A stretch of DNA of 41,445 nt from an uncultured Shimia sp. Lineage in GTDB: Bacteria; Pseudomonadota; Alphaproteobacteria; Rhodobacterales; Rhodobacteraceae. A program made the position numbers and the translations under genes. The notes under the pieces are model-generated. The model searched no databases, had not been told where the DNA came from, and saw nothing but the letters and a program-made list of their open reading frames with translations. How positions within the stretch are numbered: position 1 is the stretch's first letter; each line of letters opens with the position of its first letter. This document shows positions 38,792 through 41,445 of the stretch, piece after piece. Location: NCBI RefSeq assembly GCF_947498095.1, contig NZ_CANMJE010000019.1, positions 1-41,445 on the forward strand, written 5' to 3'.

Positions 38792-39178
38792 CTATTGGTT
38801 CAAACTTGGCTGGTCCCATGTCTGTGCTGCTTCGGTGTAGATGGATCGGCTGGGCATATACTCTTCTGGCTCATCGAGGGAGGACGCATGAACATACACA
38901 CAGTGCGCCATACGCTCGCTTCGACGCGTCAAAGGTGAGCCACAGGTTGGACAAAAAACGCTCCAAGTGGATCGGCCTGATCCACCAGTCATTTGGTATT
39001 CCGAGTAAGGGCCAACAAGCTGGAATGATGCAGCAACCAAAGGGAACATCTCCGAATGTCCAGTTCCGGTGAGGCGTTGACAATCGCGACAATAGCATCG
39101 GAACGTCGATACATCTGAAGCCTCTCCCAGATAACGGATCGCGCCGCATTTACATCCTCCGGAGATCGTTTTTGTCAT
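38792..39178 (-). CDS. GFA / CENP-V family zinc protein
   Basis: A 128-residue protein of the GFA (glutathione-dependent formaldehyde-activating, CENP-V fold) family. The zinc-binding cysteine pairs are visible in order: GGCKCGAIRY, RCYCRDCQRLTG and FCPTCGSPL. Members bind small thiol adducts, but most, including this one, lack evidence of formaldehyde activity. It lies 135 bases from the divergent methyltransferase gene. Confidence 0.9.
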   Translation of the reverse strand: MTKTISGGCKCGAIRYLGEASDVSTFRCYCRDCQRLTGTGHSEMFPLVAASFQLVGPYSEYQMTGGSGRSTWSVFCPTCGSPLTRRSERMAHCVYVHASSLDEPEEYMPSRSIYTEAAQTWDQPSLNQ

Positions 39179-39313
39179 TCATTCCGCTCCCAAAGCTTCA
39201 TTCGCTATCCCCGATACTCCAGTCGCACACTTCTTTGATAAAGTTTGCGCGTGTCTTTGGTGATGCTACGGTCCTTGTGTGAAAAATTCCAGAGTTGTTG
39301 GAGGGGAGTTGAT

Positions 39314-40114
39314 ATGGCTGATCCGTTTCAAAATGTGGATGCTGCGGGAGAAGAGTTCATTTCTGCGTTTGCGGACTCCATGGATGAACGCCAATCTGAC
39401 CCCACGATGGAGAAAATCGTTTCAAAATACCTTGGGAGACTGGAATTTTCTGAAGATAGTTTGACAGTTGAAGTCGGCTGCGGTGCGGGGGCTGTCACAC
39501 GACGTATTGCCGAGAAAGCCCACCCCGGTCGAGTCATTGGCTTCGAGCCATCCGTAGGTTTTGTAAATGAAGCAAAAGCACGGGTGGGGAAATACGACAA
39601 TGTGGAGTTTGTGGTCGCAGATGGAGCCTCGCTGCCGCTAGATGATGGGGCAGTCGATATTCTTGTTTTGCATACGGTGCTTACTCACGTTAAAGACCCA
39701 GAACCGCTTTTGACTGAGGCTCGTCGCGTCTTGAAATCCGGTGGGTATTTGGTTGTATGCGATGCCGACTTTTCAAAGGCGTCGTTGGGTAACATGCCAA
39801 ACGATCCTCTGGATGCTTGCGCCAAGGTATTTGTCAGTGAATTCGTCACCGACCCGCATGCGGTTGCGAAATTGCAAGGGCTTGCTACGAACGCCGGGTT
39901 TTCAGTCCAAGACCTCAGTTTTCAGAGCCGGAGCGTTTTGGATAATGACCAAATGCTCCCTTGGGTCGAGGAAACCGGTAAGGTGCTGATGAAGCGTGGA
40001 GAAATCGGCGAAGCATTGCACAACGGCTTAGTTGCCGAATACCGCCGTCGTGCCAAGGAAGGTACACTCTATGGCTATCAGGTTTTTGCAACACTAATAG
40101 CTAGATGCCCGTAA
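39314..40114 (+). CDS. Class I SAM-dependent methyltransferase
   Basis: A 266-residue Rossmann-fold methyltransferase. Motif I is VEVGCGAGAVTRRIAEKA, an acidic residue follows in GFEPSVG, motif II is ADGASLPLDDGAVDILVLHT and motif III is RRVLKSGGYLVVCD. This is the UbiE/Coq5-like Methyltransf_11 type acting on small molecules; substrate is unknown. The start at 39314 follows ggagggga; the upstream extension has no family sequence. It is divergent from the GFA gene. Confidence 0.88.
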   Translation: MADPFQNVDAAGEEFISAFADSMDERQSDPTMEKIVSKYLGRLEFSEDSLTVEVGCGAGAVTRRIAEKAHPGRVIGFEPSVGFVNEAKARVGKYDNVEFVVADGASLPLDDGAVDILVLHTVLTHVKDPEPLLTEARRVLKSGGYLVVCDADFSKASLGNMPNDPLDACAKVFVSEFVTDPHAVAKLQGLATNAGFSVQDLSFQSRSVLDNDQMLPWVEETGKVLMKRGEIGEALHNGLVAEYRRRAKEGTLYGYQVFATLIARCP

Positions 40115-40281
40115 GCAAACCCCGATACGGACATTCGCCGCAAAGCAGAAACCAAGCCAAAGGGCTCACACCTGCCGTTAGCTATCCCATGTAAGAACCC
40201 ATCCAACTCGAAAAGTGTCATGCAATCTTTGGGTTTATCACTTGAAGACAAGAACTCGTCGAGTTTAGCTAAATCACGCAT
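40078..40281 (-). pseudogene. Truncated YecA/UPF0149-like N-terminus
   Basis: The first 35 or so residues (LAKLDEFLSSSDKPKDCMTL, then FELDGFLHGIANG) match the start of YecA/UPF0149 family proteins, which open with a helical LD-x-FL...P-x-x-x-M-x-L-x-x-LDGFL motif. After HGIANG the match stops and the DNA turns into 'gcggcgaatgtccg', related to the dispersed repeat core. The normal protein is much longer (about 190 residues or more), so this is a broken remnant. It also overlaps the end of the methyltransferase gene. Confidence 0.5.
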
Positions 40282-40331
40282 GTTGGATCAGACTTTTGTT
40301 ACAGCTTGTGCAGCAGGCAATTTTTACGGGT

Positions 40332-40769
40332 TCAATCACACCAGAATTCATCTCCATCAGGCCAGCTTCTGGCCAACCCTTCAGAAATAAGGATGTCGCC
40401 AACGTTTTTGCCGCCGATCCTGATCTTAGCTAGCGTTCGCCCATATTTGTCTTTGCCATCTCGATCGATTGTGAACTCATTTTCATTCAACAGTTCAAGC
40501 AAGCGGCTAGATGCTTTACTCGCGAGTGCCTTCTCTGATTGGCCGCCGCAAACATTCGTCGTTGGTTCGGGGGTGTCGAAATCCTTGAGCCTTATCTTTT
40601 CGCCTTCGAACCAAATCGTATCTCCGTCGACGACACAGGTGACCCTCTTGGCTGATCCACATTTTTCTATGGTTGAGGACTGGGCTATCGCATCAAATGA
40701 AAGGATTGCTGCTATTGCAAGAATAGCAATGACAATCACAACTCTCGCTAAGCGTAAAATTTTTGTCAT
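40332..40769 (-). CDS. Secreted thermonuclease-family (SNase) protein
   Basis: A 145-residue protein beginning with a signal peptide or anchor (VVIVIAILAIAAILSFDAIAQ). The SNase domain shows CVVDGDTIWFEGEKIRLKDF, the following DTPEP, and DKYGRTLAKI, so the catalytic Arg, Glu and Arg of staphylococcal nuclease have visible counterparts. It should cut DNA or RNA outside the cytoplasm with Ca2+. The start at 40769 is chosen for the signal peptide; the longer frame to 40931 has no family sequence. The 40770-40902 stretch holds no other gene. Confidence 0.85.
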   Translation of the reverse strand: MTKILRLARVVIVIAILAIAAILSFDAIAQSSTIEKCGSAKRVTCVVDGDTIWFEGEKIRLKDFDTPEPTTNVCGGQSEKALASKASSRLLELLNENEFTIDRDGKDKYGRTLAKIRIGGKNVGDILISEGLARSWPDGDEFWCD

Positions 40770-40902
40770 TCGTGTTGCCTGAACTTGGTTTTTGCAAAGA
40801 TGGTTCAATAGGCGCGAAACAAGCAAGAGGCGAATTGTCCTATCCCAGCACCCTCCATTGGGAACCATGGCGGGGCTTGTGTTGTGCCAAACACGAATGG
40901 AG

Positions 40903-41430
40903 TTATGGAGCGGTCTGGCACCATATTCCATCTACGAGAACATCTTCCGGCTGGCCGCAATGAAACAAATGGTACGTGAAGCTAGATAGAGAAGGTCGGA
41001 TAATACGGGGTCGACCGGCCAAGTCGCGTGCGAGCACAGGTTTTCCGCCGTGTCTTGTCGGTAAAATGGTTTGTGCTGGTGACATGCAAACATCGGTCAG
41101 GGGGAGGTTTGGACCCAGAGTGCCGCGTCCAATTTGAACCGGCAACGCGTCAGGAACATCAAAAGTGAAATCTCTGTCCAAGCTCAACTGGTCAACCCAA
41201 ACTACTTTTCGAAAATGCCCAGACCTCGTTTTGACTGGGTCATGAAGGCGGAGCGCTTCAATTGGCAGGTTGCCAAAAGACGTCATCACTTTTGTTTTCC
41301 CGAGAAAGCCCGATAGGGTCCAAACGCCCGTGAACTCGTTTTCCTCTGCGCAGTCAGCATCAGAAAAATTGAGCAGCCCTATCTGACGGGTCCAAGTTGA
41401 TTGTTAGTGCATGATCGGCCTGGGTTCCAT
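40903..41430 (-). pseudogene. Hint_2-type gene with an early stop
   Basis: From the ATG at 41430 the frame reads eight codons and stops at TAA (41404-41406), then stays open to 40903. After the stop, GLLNFSDADCAEENEFTG leads into SGFLGKTKVMTSFGNLPIEA, which aligns gap-free with the Hint start of the gene at 2634-3665 (PCFVAGT..TPNGPVPIEHL). The Hint cysteine is replaced by Gly here (codon 41311-41313). The rest (DPVKTRSGHFRKVVWVDQ, MSPAQTILPTRHGGKPVLAR, YHLFHCGQPEDVLVDGIWCQ) is Hint_2-like. An ATG at 41289 could restart a 128-residue product. The upstream region is outside the window. Confidence 0.6.
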
Positions 41431-41445
41431 TGGTATGATGGTTTC

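Overview
The window reads as chromosomal DNA of a marine alphaproteobacterium of the family Rhodobacteraceae (Roseobacter group). Supporting signs are a cckA hybrid kinase with a CtrA-type box, an iscR-led mixed isc/suf operon with several small membrane-protein genes inside it, a 2Fe-2S/ASKHA (RACo-like) protein, Hint-domain proteins, an alphaproteobacterial LexA box before recA, and the GC-rich codon use of the core genes. The species cannot be named from the sequence alone.

Layout. (1) 1-5340 is a gene-poor, more AT-rich accessory segment. It holds a 3' half of a tRNA-Asn with its terminator (a candidate old attachment site), several copies of a dispersed intergenic repeat, a secreted DUF1254/DUF1214 protein, a Hint-domain protein, a SnoaL-like protein and a secreted-protein gene interrupted by an in-frame TGA. 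(2) 5359-35856 is dense core chromosome: RACo-like activator, guaB, an RsmB-type methyltransferase, cckA, a sulfotransferase-like gene, recA, alaS, a DUF1330 gene, a class II glutamine amidotransferase, a prokaryotic pentameric ligand-gated ion channel, typA, an SMR transporter, icd, a membrane GDPD overlapping a PLA2-like secreted protein, a three-gene minus-strand operon (hydrolase, small coiled-coil protein, HD hydrolase), the iscR-iscS-sufB-x-x-x-sufC-sufD-yip-yip-sufS operon, and tRNA-Arg(CCG). (3) 35857-41445 is a second accessory segment starting exactly at the tRNA-Arg 3' end. It has a small membrane protein, a cation/proton antiporter, a GFA-family protein, a methyltransferase and a secreted nuclease, mixed with relics: a frameshifted C-terminal fragment, a possible IS5 transposase fragment, a truncated YecA/UPF0149 N-terminus, and a Hint_2-type gene with an early stop.

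How the genes work together. The Fe-S operon has its own regulator (iscR) with a promoter whose -10 overlaps a perfect palindrome, two cysteine desulfurases and the SufBCD scaffold; the unnamed membrane genes within it are co-transcribed and translationally coupled, so they may act with it. cckA has a perfect TTAA-N7-TTAA site in its leader, which suggests feedback from CtrA. The GDPD and PLA2-like genes overlap and suggest phospholipid turnover. The ion channel gene is the most unusual core gene. The two flanks show gene decay (nonsense codons, frameshift, truncations) and the intervening core shows none that I could see.
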